A program made the position numbers and the translations under genes. Below are positions 51,890 to 60,993 of a DNA stretch of 64,000 nt, piece by piece. The notes beneath the pieces were generated by a model, which ran no database searches, was not told the DNA's origin, and saw only the letters and a program-made list of their open reading frames with translations. Position 1 is the first letter of the stretch; each line of letters starts with the position of its first letter. Source of the DNA: Pinibacter soli (GTDB taxonomy: Bacteria; Bacteroidota; Bacteroidia; Chitinophagales; Chitinophagaceae); NCBI RefSeq assembly GCF_029961145.1, contig NZ_JASBRG010000007.1:1282155-1346154 (forward strand), written 5' to 3'.

Positions 51890-54800
51890 ATGTTAGTTAG
51901 CAGATACACCCTACTCTATTTTATTGGATTGCTTTCCTTTTTTATTACAGGTTTCCGGGCAGGCGCTCAGAAAATTTCTTTTGACCACTTGTCTGTCGAA
52001 CAGGGTTTGTCACAAAGTTCGGTGCTGTGCATTACACAGGATGACAAAGGATTTATCTGGCTGGGAACACGGTATGGCCTCAATCGTTTTGATGGCACGC
52101 ATGTGGTTGTATACAAAAATAACCCGGCGGACAGCCGTTCGCTTTCCAACAATTATATAAACACACTTTTTTTTGATTTAGAAGGAACACTTTGGGTAGG
52201 CACGGCCAATGGACTGGATATATTTAATGCGGCAAGCAATTCATTTGCGAGGATCTATTTACCGGGCTTCAATAAGGATCAACAACCTGAGATATACGGT
52301 TTGGCCGAAGGGAAAAAGGAGGAACTGTGGCTAGGCACATCGAAGGGACTTTTCTATTGTGGAAATACGGCAACCGTCCGATTTATTCCTGCCCCCCAAC
52401 AAGAATTCCCCGCGGAAGTAAAAACGAAAGCCATACAAAAACTTTTTACCGACTCTAAGGAAGGACTTTGGGTGGCCACGTTCAAACACCTCTATCACTT
52501 TAGTAAGACCTCCGATGGTTATAAAACAAAAGAATTTAAGAGCGACCCTGCCGATCCTTCGACTTTGAGCGACGACGTGATCCAATCCATTGCAGAAGAT
52601 AAAACGGGTAAGATCTGGATAGGTACCATGAATGGCTTGAACTGTTATGACCCCGTTACCGGGAAATTTAAAAGCTATCGCAACCAACCTTCGGGAAACG
52701 GCCTTATTAATAATAATGTCAGGTCACTAGTTGTGGACAAATCAGGAAAGTTATGGATCGGCACGCAGGAAGGGATCAGTATCATGAATCCAGTTACCAG
52801 ACAAATAGAGTCGCTTGCAAACAATGCGGAAGATGAAAAGAGCCTGAGTCAGAATTCAGTGCACAGCATTTTTGAAGATGCTAATGGTTCGATTTGGATC
52901 GGTACTTTTTTTGGAGGCGCCAATGTAACGCACGCGATCACTACCTCGTTCACTGCATGGCAACATAGAAACACAAAATCGAGCATCAGCAATAATGTAG
53001 TGAGCTCGATCGTCGCAGATGAAAATAATAATTTATGGATAGGCACAGAAGGTGGTGGATTGAATTTTTACAACAGAGCTACGGGACAATTTAAAACGTA
53101 TAAAAACGAAGTTGGCCGGCAAGGCAGTTTGAACTCCAATCTTGTTAAAACAGTTTTCATTGATAAAGATAAAAATATTTGGGTGGGCACGCATGGCGGC
53201 GGCTTGAACCTTTTTAATCCGAAAACACAACAATTCAAGTATTATCTAAATAATGAAAATCGAAAACATTCAGAAGTAGAGGTACTCTTCGAAGATAGCC
53301 AGCACAGATTTTGGGTAGGAAATCACAGCGGTCTCAAAGTGTTTGAGCGGGACGGGACAAATCTTTCCTCCATTGGTTATGAAGATGTGTTGAAAAACAT
53401 GGATGCAAAAAATATCAGTGCACTGGCGGAAGACCAACATCACAACATTTGGATTGGAGCTTTAGAAGGCTTGTTTTTATTTCGTCACACAACCAAAACC
53501 ATTAAGCCAGTTTCCATACTTAATAAGACCTCACCTAATATCAATTGTATACTGGCGGATACCAAAGGGAACGTCTGGATCGGGTTGTACAATGATGGCT
53601 TTGCCCAATATAATAACAACGACAACACTTTTACGGTTTACACTACTGCAAACGGTTTGCCGAACAATAATGTCCTTGGCATTCTTGAAGATGACAGAAA
53701 CCAACTTTGGCTAAGCACGGGTAACGGACTTGCCCGTTTTGATCCCGTTGCGAAGACTTTTCAAACCTATACCACGAGTGATGGATTAGCTGGAAATGAA
53801 TTTAACAATAATGCTTTTTACAAAAACCGAAACGGTGAATTATTTTTTGGAGGCATGAAAGGGTTGACCAGTTTTTTCCCTGGTAAAATAGAACGCAACA
53901 CGAAGGCTTCGTCGCTGGTTTTTACAGGGTTGAAAATTTTCAATACACCAGTGGTTATAAATGATGAGTTTAAAATTCTGCACAAGGACATTGGCCAGAC
54001 TGATCATCTTCGTTTTTCCTATCAGCAAAATACGTTCACCATTGAATTTGCATTGTTGAATTTTGTTCGTCCCGATAAAAACAAATACGCTTACAAACTC
54101 GAAGGCGTGCATAAAGACTGGACGGCCATCAACACTCCTTCTGCCACATTCACCAATTTACCGGCGGGTAACTACACACTGCAGATCAAAGGAGTGAACA
54201 ACGACGGTGTATTGAGCCAGCCTGTGTCCATGAAAATAACGGTATCGCCCCCATTTTGGAAAACCAGCTGGGCATACCTGTTATATGCTTTGTTTGTGGC
54301 CGCCATTGTATTCCTTGTTGTCCGTTTCTTTTACATCAGGGCGCTGTTGAGGCGGGATAAGGAGCTGCATGAAATAAAACTGAACTTCTTCACCAATATT
54401 TCTCACGAGATAAGGACGCATCTTACACTGATCATGGCGCCGATAGAAAAAATGCAACAGGAAAACGCACACAATAATGTATTGCAACATCACCTGGACA
54501 ATGCCAGAAAAAATGCCAGCCGCCTACTGAAACTCGTGACTGAACTAATGGATTTCAGAAAGGCGGAATCTCATCATTTGAAACTGCATATTGCCAACCA
54601 TGACCTGATTGCTTTTTTAAACGATATCTACACGTCGTTCGAAGATGTTTCCCTTGCAAAAAATATAAGAGCCTCATTTGTACACGATGCAAGTGCTGTC
54701 AATCTTTATTTTGATAGGGAGCAGATGGAAAAGGTGATCTATAATTTACTTACCAATGCCTTTAAGTTTACTCCACCGGGCGGTGCTATTGCGTTGCACG

Positions 54801-55936
54801 TAGAAAGCAAAGGCGACAAAGTCAAAATTCATATAACTGATAACGGAAAAGGAATTGCTCCCCAGCACCTCGATAAATTGTTTACCAATTATTTCCAGGT
54901 GAGTGACAACAAGTCTCAAAGCAGTGGTTATGGCATTGGGCTGGCTTTGTCGAAAACGATTGTTGAATTGCACCATGGAGGACTTACGGTAGAAAGCACT
55001 CCAGCTACAAGAAACATGGAAGGCAGCACGTGCTTTACGGTAACGCTTTTGAAAGGTCATGAACATTTTGGAACTACGGAGTTATCGCAAGACATAACGA
55101 AAAATATTGCCACACCTGAAAATGAAAAACAGACAGAACGGGTTTCCAACACTGCTGCAGAACCAGAAGAAAAGCGCTACAATATCCTGGTAACTGAAGA
55201 CAATGACGAATTGAGAAATTTGATCAAAAACTGTTTGCGTCAATACAATGTTTCCGAGTGCGTTAATGGAGTTGAAGGTTGGGAAGCGGCTACGGAAGAA
55301 ATCCCTGATCTTATTATCAGCGATGTAATGATGCCGGAGATGGATGGTTTTATGCTTTGCCAGAAATTAAAGACTGACGAACGCACGAGCCATATTCCTG
55401 TGATCCTGCTCACGGCAAAGAGCTCACAAAGTGACCAGGTTACGGGTTTAGATACAGGAGCGGATCTGTATTTAACCAAACCATTCAGCACACAGGTACT
55501 GGAATTAAGTGTAAGAAACCTTCTTGCGGCGAGAGAGAAAATGCGGTTAAAGTTCAGCAGGGAGTTTGTGTTGCAGCCGCAAAACATTACCATCAATACT
55601 GTTGACGAACAATTCCTTACACGATTAATTGGCGTGATAGAAGAATATATGGATCACGCGGAATTTAATATTGAACTTTTATCAACAAAAATGATGATGA
55701 GTCAATCAGTGTTGTATAAAAAGATAAGGGCGCTAACCGACATGTCTGCAAATGATTTTGCAAAAATGATACGACTGAAAAGAGCCGCTCAGTTGCTGCA
55801 ACAAGGCCAATACTCCGTGTTTGAGGTTAGCGTAATGGTAGGATTCAACGACAGAAAATATTTCAGTAAGGAATTTAAGAAGCAGTTCGGAAAAACGCCG
55901 AGTGAGTTTATTCAATCAGATGAAGTGAGTGAATAG
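51890..55936 (+). CDS. Hybrid two-component system sensor/AraC regulator
   Basis: A 1348-residue one-protein sensor and regulator. After a signal/anchor (about 1-26), some 13 to 14 propeller-blade repeats of the IWIGTxxGL type (IWLGTRYGL to LWLSTGNGL) form a double propeller that senses an oligosaccharide in the periplasm. A Y_Y_Y domain (YKLEGVHKDWTAI) and a membrane segment near residues 793-815 follow. The kinase has His839 in NISHEIRTHLTLI, an N-box NLLTNAFKFTP and GYGIGLALSKTIVE; the receiver has Asp1145 in LIISDVMMPEMDG; the AraC domain ends the chain. The residue five after His839 is His844, normally Pro. It is divergent from the SusC-GH88-GH29 operon, its likely target. Confidence 0.96.
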   Translation: MLVSRYTLLYFIGLLSFFITGFRAGAQKISFDHLSVEQGLSQSSVLCITQDDKGFIWLGTRYGLNRFDGTHVVVYKNNPADSRSLSNNYINTLFFDLEGTLWVGTANGLDIFNAASNSFARIYLPGFNKDQQPEIYGLAEGKKEELWLGTSKGLFYCGNTATVRFIPAPQQEFPAEVKTKAIQKLFTDSKEGLWVATFKHLYHFSKTSDGYKTKEFKSDPADPSTLSDDVIQSIAEDKTGKIWIGTMNGLNCYDPVTGKFKSYRNQPSGNGLINNNVRSLVVDKSGKLWIGTQEGISIMNPVTRQIESLANNAEDEKSLSQNSVHSIFEDANGSIWIGTFFGGANVTHAITTSFTAWQHRNTKSSISNNVVSSIVADENNNLWIGTEGGGLNFYNRATGQFKTYKNEVGRQGSLNSNLVKTVFIDKDKNIWVGTHGGGLNLFNPKTQQFKYYLNNENRKHSEVEVLFEDSQHRFWVGNHSGLKVFERDGTNLSSIGYEDVLKNMDAKNISALAEDQHHNIWIGALEGLFLFRHTTKTIKPVSILNKTSPNINCILADTKGNVWIGLYNDGFAQYNNNDNTFTVYTTANGLPNNNVLGILEDDRNQLWLSTGNGLARFDPVAKTFQTYTTSDGLAGNEFNNNAFYKNRNGELFFGGMKGLTSFFPGKIERNTKASSLVFTGLKIFNTPVVINDEFKILHKDIGQTDHLRFSYQQNTFTIEFALLNFVRPDKNKYAYKLEGVHKDWTAINTPSATFTNLPAGNYTLQIKGVNNDGVLSQPVSMKITVSPPFWKTSWAYLLYALFVAAIVFLVVRFFYIRALLRRDKELHEIKLNFFTNISHEIRTHLTLIMAPIEKMQQENAHNNVLQHHLDNARKNASRLLKLVTELMDFRKAESHHLKLHIANHDLIAFLNDIYTSFEDVSLAKNIRASFVHDASAVNLYFDREQMEKVIYNLLTNAFKFTPPGGAIALHVESKGDKVKIHITDNGKGIAPQHLDKLFTNYFQVSDNKSQSSGYGIGLALSKTIVELHHGGLTVESTPATRNMEGSTCFTVTLLKGHEHFGTTELSQDITKNIATPENEKQTERVSNTAAEPEEKRYNILVTEDNDELRNLIKNCLRQYNVSECVNGVEGWEAATEEIPDLIISDVMMPEMDGFMLCQKLKTDERTSHIPVILLTAKSSQSDQVTGLDTGADLYLTKPFSTQVLELSVRNLLAAREKMRLKFSREFVLQPQNITINTVDEQFLTRLIGVIEEYMDHAEFNIELLSTKMMMSQSVLYKKIRALTDMSANDFAKMIRLKRAAQLLQQGQYSVFEVSVMVGFNDRKYFSKEFKKQFGKTPSEFIQSDEVSE

Positions 55937-55986
55937 AGAACGCAGATTTTCATGATTCTCATGATTATTATGATTTGAGAGCTATA

Positions 55987-56025
55987 GGGCTATTCGACAT
56001 GTTCCGCAGGACATCCCGAACAGCT
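55987..56025. repeat. Short palindromic repeat of the GTTC...GAACAG type
   Basis: CTATTCGACATGTTCCGCAG is followed by GACATCCCGAACAGCT; similar text is at 56469-56499 (CTTCGGAACACCCCGAACAG) and in the terminator at 15031-15064. The copies flank the DUF5071 gene, which argues that its coding start is after this element. Confidence 0.5.
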
Positions 56026-56061
56026 AAGGTTGAAAATTTTCAAAAAAAACTAAAAAGAACA

Positions 56062-56442
56062 ATGGATGTACGAAAACTCATTCCAAAACATAAAGACGAT
56101 CAGGAGGTCATTGAGGGACTTAAAAAGCTTTCATTTGAGGAAATAAAGCCTATTGTTCCTGATTTGCTGAAATTTCTACAGGATTTGCACTGGCCAATAG
56201 CAAGGTCTATTGCAGGAGTGCTGGATGAATATTCTGACAGATTGGTGCCTGACTTGCTTCAAATCCTGAAGACAAACGATGGCATGTGGAAACTAGGAAT
56301 CTTGACAGCATTTGGAAGAAAAGAGAAAGACCACATTTTCTTGAAAGAAATTGAACGGATTGCGAAGTATCCGACCAAAGACGAAATTGAGGATGAAGTT
56401 AATCTGGAGGCTATTGCTATTTTGAATGAAAAATATTCTTAA
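56062..56442 (+). CDS. DUF5071-domain protein
   Basis: A 126-residue cytoplasmic protein of unknown function. I chose the ATG at 56062 because the family begins MDVRKLIPKHKDDQ there, while the open frame further upstream runs through a repeat. Other family blocks are LKKLSFEEIKPIVPDLLKFL, LHWPIARSIAGVLDEY and NDGMWKLGILTAFG, forming HEAT-like helical hairpins. No functional link to its neighbours is seen. Confidence 0.82.
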   Translation: MDVRKLIPKHKDDQEVIEGLKKLSFEEIKPIVPDLLKFLQDLHWPIARSIAGVLDEYSDRLVPDLLQILKTNDGMWKLGILTAFGRKEKDHIFLKEIERIAKYPTKDEIEDEVNLEAIAILNEKYS

Positions 56443-56468
56443 AATGACTGTGAATGGTCATAACGATC

Positions 56469-56499
56469 ATGCCCTTCGGAACACCCCGAACAGCCCGAG
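56469..56499. repeat. Second palindromic repeat copy after DUF5071 gene
   Basis: ATGCCCTTCGGAACACCCCG followed by AACAGCCCGAG resembles the element at 55987-56025. It could help end the DUF5071 transcript. Confidence 0.4.
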
Positions 56500-56691
56500 T
56501 GAGTGAATAGTTATCATGTGAGGTTATCGGTATTTTCGGCGACTGCAAAACGTTAATATCGGTGTTAAGAAACTCTATCTCTGGACGATCTCAGTTTAAT
56601 GCATTATATTTAACTGGATAAGGTAGGTAAAATAATTCCCAATCTTATTTATCGCTACCTATACATCCAATTTTTAAAACTGCTAAGCGTT

Positions 56692-57120
56692 ATGAAAAAA
56701 ATAATTCCTTCATTTGTTGTTTGTGTGATCAGTCTGCTGGCACTGACGAACTCCTACGGACAGACACTAAAAATGCAAACTCCGCAATTGAAAGATTACG
56801 ATCTAAAGAATTATTTACCCAAACTTGGCCCTGTACAAAATAAGGACAACAGTGCAGCAGGAAAAATTAAGATAACTGAAATCTCTGTAACAAAACTGCT
56901 GCCCTATCAATCACAACAAGCCAAATTGATAGGTCGCAACACACATTCCGATATTTATCAAATGCCTATAGATAAAATGCCTTGCACCGTTCCAAACAAC
57001 AGCGTTTGTTATAAAATGAATTCTGTGAAAACAGATAATGGACAGGTTGAGAATATGCCTAATGCGACGGGAAAACAAAACTGGCTGTTCGGAGAATCAA
57101 AAAAAGAACATTCTCGTTAA
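56692..57120 (+). CDS. Small secreted protein of unknown function
   Basis: A 142-residue protein with a clear signal peptide (MKKIIPSFVVCVISLLALTN, cleavage after SYGQ near residue 24). The mature part is hydrophilic, has two cysteines (PCTVPNNSVC) that could form a disulfide, and ends in a basic tail. Family not recognised. It converges with the thioredoxin-fold gene through a strong terminator. Confidence 0.75.
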   Translation: MKKIIPSFVVCVISLLALTNSYGQTLKMQTPQLKDYDLKNYLPKLGPVQNKDNSAAGKIKITEISVTKLLPYQSQQAKLIGRNTHSDIYQMPIDKMPCTVPNNSVCYKMNSVKTDNGQVENMPNATGKQNWLFGESKKEHSR

Positions 57121-57144
57121 GTTATTTTAAAAAGTTCTATCAGA

Positions 57145-57207
57145 ATTATTCGCAAATTAAAAAAGTCCGTTGAGTAATGCTCAACGGACTTTTACTTTGA
57201 ACAGGAT
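57145..57207. repeat. Direct repeat of about 62 bases, left copy
   Basis: This stretch, including the terminator, recurs at 59207-59268 with scattered differences: both start ATTATTC-CAAA and end TTTGAA followed by A/C and AGGAT or AGATT. Both copies follow minus-strand genes. Confidence 0.75.
57161..57193. terminator. Bidirectional terminator
   Basis: AAAAGTCCGTTGAG and CTCAACGGACTTTT form a perfect 14-base stem with a 5-base loop (TAATG), between the convergent small secreted protein and thioredoxin-fold genes. Confidence 0.95.
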
Positions 57208-57222
57208 CATGCTCGTATTAAC

Positions 57223-59166
57223 TCAATAATTCGCATTTATCAACTTATCGATGTCTTGTTGTTGGTTGGGCCTTGGCGCATTTGCAGACACGACATTCCC
57301 ATCCTTACCAATGATTACCGAATGAGGAACCCCGGAGACTTCAAACATCGCTTTCAATATGGTTGCGGTATCTCCTTCAACAAACAAATGCTCGGCGCCG
57401 GGCGCAAACTTTTCTTTATCAGCAAGCCACTTACTTTTGTTATCATCGATGGCTATAAATAAGAATACTACATCCTTGTCTTTCAAATGACTTCTTAACT
57501 TCTCTAAATACGCGGTCTCGCCCCAACACGGAGAGCAGTATGTTCCCCAGAAATCGACATACAGCACTTTCCCTTTGTACGGACTAAAAACTTGTTGAAA
57601 GACTTGCATACTCTGAGCGTCCTCAAACTGAAACTCGGGTTCCCTGACACTTGCTTCTGCCACTTCCTTCAGCTTTTCTGACACCATCATAGGAGAAAGA
57701 CGCTGATATAGTTTGGCACGAACCCAGCGATACGTATTAATCTGATTAATAAGGAAAATATCTTTTGAGAAATCCGAATGCTTAGATTCTTTTATCACAG
57801 CCTGCATTGCCTGGGTTAAAACATCACAATTAACACTATCAGTTCTGTCCCCTAACTGATTGTTGATATATTCTTCATGCGGCTTGATAAGTGAGTTCAA
57901 TGTTCCTACAATTGTAGAATCTAATTTGTTGTTACTTTGTATTTCTTGAATGGAATCAACAAGATAACTTTCCATCTTAGTTAAGCCACCTTCCTTATCC
58001 AGTTGTTTCATAATAGATATAATATCGTTCAGGGTTAGGTCGATATGTTGCAGAGATGATGACAACTGTTGAAACTTCTGGCTAAACTTACTGCTATCCC
58101 TTACCTGTTGATTGATAAAAAACAAATAATTATCGCTCAATATTCCATCTTCTTCTTTTTCCTGAAGCGGGAGAAGAAAATTGCCCTGCCATTTCCTTAT
58201 GTAATTAGAATCTGCACGATTCAACGGGAATTTGGGATACCTGAAGTCAAACCTTTCATACACCCCATCCATATTTATTAGCTGCCTGCTTTTATCGCAG
58301 TAGTGGTGGCTATTCAAAACAGCCGCTCTTAAACTGTCCAACCGCATAAAGTACGTAGATACCGCTTTGCAATATCCGGCCACATTTTTTTGCAGGGAAA
58401 GTTGAGTTCTGAATGAGTCCTGTGAATATTTCAAATTCCGGTTAGCCTGATAATCTTGCAGTTCCTCATTCAGCAAACCCAAATCGCCGCTGAATGCAAA
58501 TGGATATGCCAATTCCTGCTTTCCTTCCGGTCTGATAAAACACATTAACTCACGGTTGGGCTCGGCCCAAATGCGATGCCAGCTCTCTCCGTATTCAATA
58601 AACACGTACTGCGGCGCTAAAAGCGGAATAGACAGCTCAAATTTGCCCATACTATCTATTCGTACCAAACGCTGAAATTTATTTCTAATAAAATTTCCTG
58701 AAATGATTGCAGCTTTCGGTGAGCCGGATTTAAATCCACCTACAACACCTTTCAATACAAAAACTCCTTTATTAAAAACAGGTTTCGGGTATGCCATATC
58801 GGTATGACTGGCAAAATCTTTTTTGGTTGGCGGCGCTTCATAAAGTGTTTCTGATTTAATCCCGGTTTTAACAACAGCCGAATGCCCTGATTTTTCGGAA
58901 ACTTCAATCAGCATTGTATCTGCGCCTTTGCTTAAAGTAACTATAAAACCACCGGTCTTCCTGGCCGCAACATTTTTGTATTGCCAAAAATCTCCCTTGG
59001 CAACTGCATAAGAATCATATAAGCCATATCGCCATTCTCCCGATGCGGCGTACCAATTGCCAAACATGCGGGCAGGTAATTGATGTGCTGAGAGTGTAGT
59101 AGTAAGAAAAAAAGTAAAAATTAAAATAGTTACCCTTGAGGTAAGAGAAGGTTTGTTAAAATTCAT
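57223..59166 (-). CDS. Thioredoxin-fold protein with large N-terminal region, CSPC site
   Basis: A 647-residue exported protein; the signal segment is residues 11-27 (RVTILIFTFFLTTTLSA). Residues 30-500 are not recognisable beyond a carboxypeptidase-like or DUF4369-type beta part near 130-220 and long helices around 260-480. The last 140 residues are a TlpA-type domain: VLYVDFWGTYCSPCWGE with Cys544 and Cys547, FLFIAIDDNKSKW, and a cis-proline region GVPHSVIIGKDG. The usual Trp-Cys-Gly-Pro-Cys is Tyr-Cys-Ser-Pro-Cys, which should change the redox potential. It is bounded by two copies of a terminator repeat. Confidence 0.85.
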   Translation of the reverse strand: MNFNKPSLTSRVTILIFTFFLTTTLSAHQLPARMFGNWYAASGEWRYGLYDSYAVAKGDFWQYKNVAARKTGGFIVTLSKGADTMLIEVSEKSGHSAVVKTGIKSETLYEAPPTKKDFASHTDMAYPKPVFNKGVFVLKGVVGGFKSGSPKAAIISGNFIRNKFQRLVRIDSMGKFELSIPLLAPQYVFIEYGESWHRIWAEPNRELMCFIRPEGKQELAYPFAFSGDLGLLNEELQDYQANRNLKYSQDSFRTQLSLQKNVAGYCKAVSTYFMRLDSLRAAVLNSHHYCDKSRQLINMDGVYERFDFRYPKFPLNRADSNYIRKWQGNFLLPLQEKEEDGILSDNYLFFINQQVRDSSKFSQKFQQLSSSLQHIDLTLNDIISIMKQLDKEGGLTKMESYLVDSIQEIQSNNKLDSTIVGTLNSLIKPHEEYINNQLGDRTDSVNCDVLTQAMQAVIKESKHSDFSKDIFLINQINTYRWVRAKLYQRLSPMMVSEKLKEVAEASVREPEFQFEDAQSMQVFQQVFSPYKGKVLYVDFWGTYCSPCWGETAYLEKLRSHLKDKDVVFLFIAIDDNKSKWLADKEKFAPGAEHLFVEGDTATILKAMFEVSGVPHSVIIGKDGNVVSANAPRPNQQQDIDKLINANY

Positions 59167-59206
59167 ATTGGGTTTATAAGGTTAAAGCACTTGCATAATA
59201 CAAAAC

Positions 59207-59268
59207 ATTATTCACAAAATAAAAAAGTCCGTTGAGCATTACTCAACGGACCTTTTATTTTGAAAAGA
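59207..59268. repeat. Direct repeat of about 62 bases, right copy
   Basis: Partner of 57145-57207. The hairpin loop is CATTA here and TAATG in the left copy, which are reverse complements, although the flanks are in the same orientation. Confidence 0.75.
59223..59255 (-). terminator. Terminator after the GH20 gene
   Basis: AAAAGTCCGTTGAG pairs with CTCAACGGACCTTTT, with a one-base bulge, 39 bases after the GH20 stop. Confidence 0.88.
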
Positions 59269-59293
59269 TTCGAACTTATAAAATATAGCTGCT

Positions 59294-60952
59294 TTAATTC
59301 TTGTTCTCTTTCAGATAAACCGGACAATAGTTCAATCCCATCCAGTCATACTTTTTAAATTCATGTAACAGACGAGGTTGAAAATCGGCCCAGCTTTTAT
59401 TTTCAGGAGCTGTCCACTGTACTTCACTCATCGCACTCAGTCTTGGCAGTAACATGTATTCCACTTTTGCAGGATTGCTCATGTACTCTGTCCACAAATT
59501 AGCCTGCACGCCAATAATATATTTACCTTCTTCAGCTGAAAGAGCTGCAGGCACAGGATTGTAACTGTACACTGTTTCGATGGGCAACAGTCCGCCAATG
59601 GTTAATGAATCTTCATTCTTTGAATTGGAATGATCGAAATAACAATTGCTTCCCGGCGTCATAACAACATCGTGATGTTGTTTGGCCGCCTCTATTCCAC
59701 CCTGCTCTCCGCGCCAGCTCATTACAGTTGCATTTGGTGCCAGGCCACCTTCAAGTATTTCATCCCAGCCAATGATGCTTTTGCCTTTCGAGTTGATATA
59801 TTTTTCCATTCTTCCAATGAAATAGCTTTGCAAAGCATGTTCATCTTTCAGGCTATTTTCCTTCATTCTTTTTTGACACAAAGGACATTGCTTCCAGTTT
59901 GTTTTAGGACATTCATCACCACCAATGTGTATGTACTTAGCAGGAAACAATGGAATAATCTCATCCAAAACATTTTGCAGGAAGATAAATGTTGAGTCTT
60001 TGCCTGCACAGAAAACATCGTCAAATACACCCCATGTTTCCTGAACAAATTTCACTCTGTTTTCTTTTTGTGCTTGCTTAACACTCTCCATAGAAACCAT
60101 GTTGATTGGCAGAGGTGTAACGCGTTTTGGAAAACAGCTGAGAGACGGATAAGCAGCAATGGCGGCACTTCCATGGCCAGGCATTTCTATTTCGGGAATG
60201 ACTGTAATGTAGCGGGCAGCCGCATATGCAACGATATCTTTTACCTGTTCCTGTGTATAGTAACCTGACGAAGGTTTATTGTCATTGCCCTGACCCGGAT
60301 AATGACCAGTGATCTCACCATTTCTTTTAGAACCGATTTGCGTCAGCTCAGGATATTTTTTAATCTCAATGCGCCAGCCCTGGTCTTCAGTCAAATGCCA
60401 GTGAAACACATTGAGCTTGTACATTGCGAGCAGATCAATATATTTTTTTACGAAGTCCACATCAAAAAAATGACGGCCCACATCCAAATGTGCACCTCTG
60501 TAAGCAAAGCGTGGAGCATCTGCTACTTCCACGGCAGGAACGCTTACTGTGCCTGTTTTTTGAACCGGCAATAATTGTATAAGCGATTGCACACCATAAA
60601 AAACACCCTCTTCATCATCACCAATAACGGAGATGTGTTTACCGGTAACCGATAAATGGTATGCGCCTTTAATAGCGTTGTTTTTGGCAGCTATTTTCAA
60701 TTCAATATCAGCTTTGCCTTTACCATTTACGTTGGTTGAAACGCCATACATTTTAGAAAGGTAGTCTTTCAAAAATGTCGCAGACTTCATAGAGCCGGCT
60801 GCGGTTTTAATACCTGCATTCTGTTTAATTACAAACATACCTTTCCCGGCAACACCGGAAACGGGCTTGGGCGTAATAAGAATTTCCTGTGCAGTTGCAC
60901 TAGCTAAAAGAAAAAAACTAACTGCAATAGCAAACAATCTTGACGTCATCAT
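59294..60952 (-). CDS. Beta-N-acetylhexosaminidase (GH20)
   Basis: A 552-residue secreted exo-enzyme releasing terminal N-acetylglucosamine or N-acetylgalactosamine. The signal peptide ends SATAQ near residue 22. A GH20b N-terminal domain (about 25-140) precedes the barrel, with FHWHLTEDQGWRIEIKKYPE near residue 180, the catalytic Asp346-Glu347 pair in HIGGDECPKTNW, and conserved Trp residues in IIGWDEILEGG, VMSWRG and NLWTEYM. The substrate-assisted site looks intact. It lies 41 bases after the GH35 stop, so the two are co-transcribed. Length is normal. Confidence 0.96.
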   Translation of the reverse strand: MMTSRLFAIAVSFFLLASATAQEILITPKPVSGVAGKGMFVIKQNAGIKTAAGSMKSATFLKDYLSKMYGVSTNVNGKGKADIELKIAAKNNAIKGAYHLSVTGKHISVIGDDEEGVFYGVQSLIQLLPVQKTGTVSVPAVEVADAPRFAYRGAHLDVGRHFFDVDFVKKYIDLLAMYKLNVFHWHLTEDQGWRIEIKKYPELTQIGSKRNGEITGHYPGQGNDNKPSSGYYTQEQVKDIVAYAAARYITVIPEIEMPGHGSAAIAAYPSLSCFPKRVTPLPINMVSMESVKQAQKENRVKFVQETWGVFDDVFCAGKDSTFIFLQNVLDEIIPLFPAKYIHIGGDECPKTNWKQCPLCQKRMKENSLKDEHALQSYFIGRMEKYINSKGKSIIGWDEILEGGLAPNATVMSWRGEQGGIEAAKQHHDVVMTPGSNCYFDHSNSKNEDSLTIGGLLPIETVYSYNPVPAALSAEEGKYIIGVQANLWTEYMSNPAKVEYMLLPRLSAMSEVQWTAPENKSWADFQPRLLHEFKKYDWMGLNYCPVYLKENKN

Positions 60953-60993
60953 TCTGTTTGAACTTTATTTTTTAAATAGAAAAAAACTAACTC

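Noticed and set aside
55975-56061. Longer N-terminus for the DUF5071 protein
   Set aside because: The extension is read from a palindromic repeat and is not part of the family.
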